The notes beneath the pieces are model-generated. The model was given only the letters and a program-made list of their open reading frames with translations. It was not told where the DNA came from and ran no database searches. Shown here one piece after another: positions 5,154 to 5,241 of a stretch of DNA of 5,241 bases. How positions within the stretch are numbered: the first letter of the stretch is position 1; every line of letters starts with the position of its first letter. This DNA comes from an uncultured Bacteroidales bacterium (GTDB lineage Bacteria; Bacteroidota; Bacteroidia; Bacteroidales; Paludibacteraceae): NCBI GenBank assembly GCA_934716995.1, contig CAKUYO010000084.1:1-5241 (forward strand), written 5' to 3'. Position numbers and translations under genes: made by a program.

Positions 5154-5241
5154 CTTTCGTTACTCTCGTTACCAATGGCAACCGCAACACCGTTCCCGCT
5201 GCTTCTACTAAGACTCCTCGCGAGATCCTGACTGAGAATGG
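5150..5241 (+). CDS. Small protein start, possibly beta-grasp (ubiquitin-like); partial
   Basis: Thirty complete codons are visible before the window ends. AAGAGG (5136-5141) is 8 nt before ATG, and the first four bases overlap the stop of the upstream gene (ATGA), so it belongs to the same operon. The N-terminus reads as a beta strand, an N/G/R turn, a second strand and a helix start: TFVTLVTNGNRNTV then TKTPREILTEN. That order is how ubiquitin-like and sulfur-carrier beta-grasp proteins begin, but many other small folds do the same, so the assignment is tentative. Codon use is striking: after ATG none of 29 codons ends in A and 25 end in C or T (ACT, GTT, CGC, AAC), unlike the neighbours rich in CCG, CGG and GAA. 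This points to strong expression or different ancestry. Confidence 0.75.
   Translation, partial: MTFVTLVTNGNRNTVPAASTKTPREILTEN

Overview
The window looks like an accessory, probably mobile, region of a bacterial chromosome or large plasmid. Ribosome binding sites of the AGGAGG type precede most genes, so it is bacterial. There is no rRNA, tRNA, housekeeping marker, integrase or transposase to fix the lineage. The mix of a toxin-antitoxin pair, an orphan macrodomain, many small unknown genes and a PP-loop enzyme resembles integrated elements of anaerobic gut bacteria. That placement is an impression, not a demonstrated result.

Layout. Positions 1-528 hold a minus-strand vapBC toxin-antitoxin operon: VapC runs off the left edge, VapB is complete, and a promoter with an overlapping inverted repeat lies upstream. 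Everything after that reads on the plus strand. A 61-bp palindromic repeat occurs twice (583-643 and 1300-1360), flanking a stand-alone DarG-like macrodomain gene (767-1207). The differences between the two repeat copies are mostly silent in one shared reading frame, so the repeat may encode or derive from a small peptide (31 aa in copy 1). From 1381 to 3239 there are four closely spaced genes of unknown function (88, 86, 126 and 293 aa); the second and third overlap, the third carries a putative Cys4 zinc site and the fourth a charged coiled coil. A strong nested hairpin (3243-3314) starts four bases after the last of these.

After the hairpin comes a second cluster: a PP-loop ATPase of the PAPS-reductase superfamily with two CxxC pairs (3338-4117), a 48-aa proline- and basic-rich microprotein (4140-4286), a 282-aa protein with faint resemblance to a DNA polymerase III beta clamp (4305-5153), and, overlapping it by ATGA, the start of a small gene (from 5150) whose codon use is sharply different and whose N-terminus could begin a beta-grasp (ubiquitin/sulfur-carrier-like) fold. 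The last four genes sit close together and are probably one operon.

The most interesting possibility is that this second cluster (CxxC PP-loop enzyme, microprotein, clamp-like protein, highly expressed beta-grasp-like protein) works as a nucleic-acid modification or sulfur-transfer module of a mobile element. This is inference; the sequence only shows the motifs, the tight spacing and the unusual codon bias.
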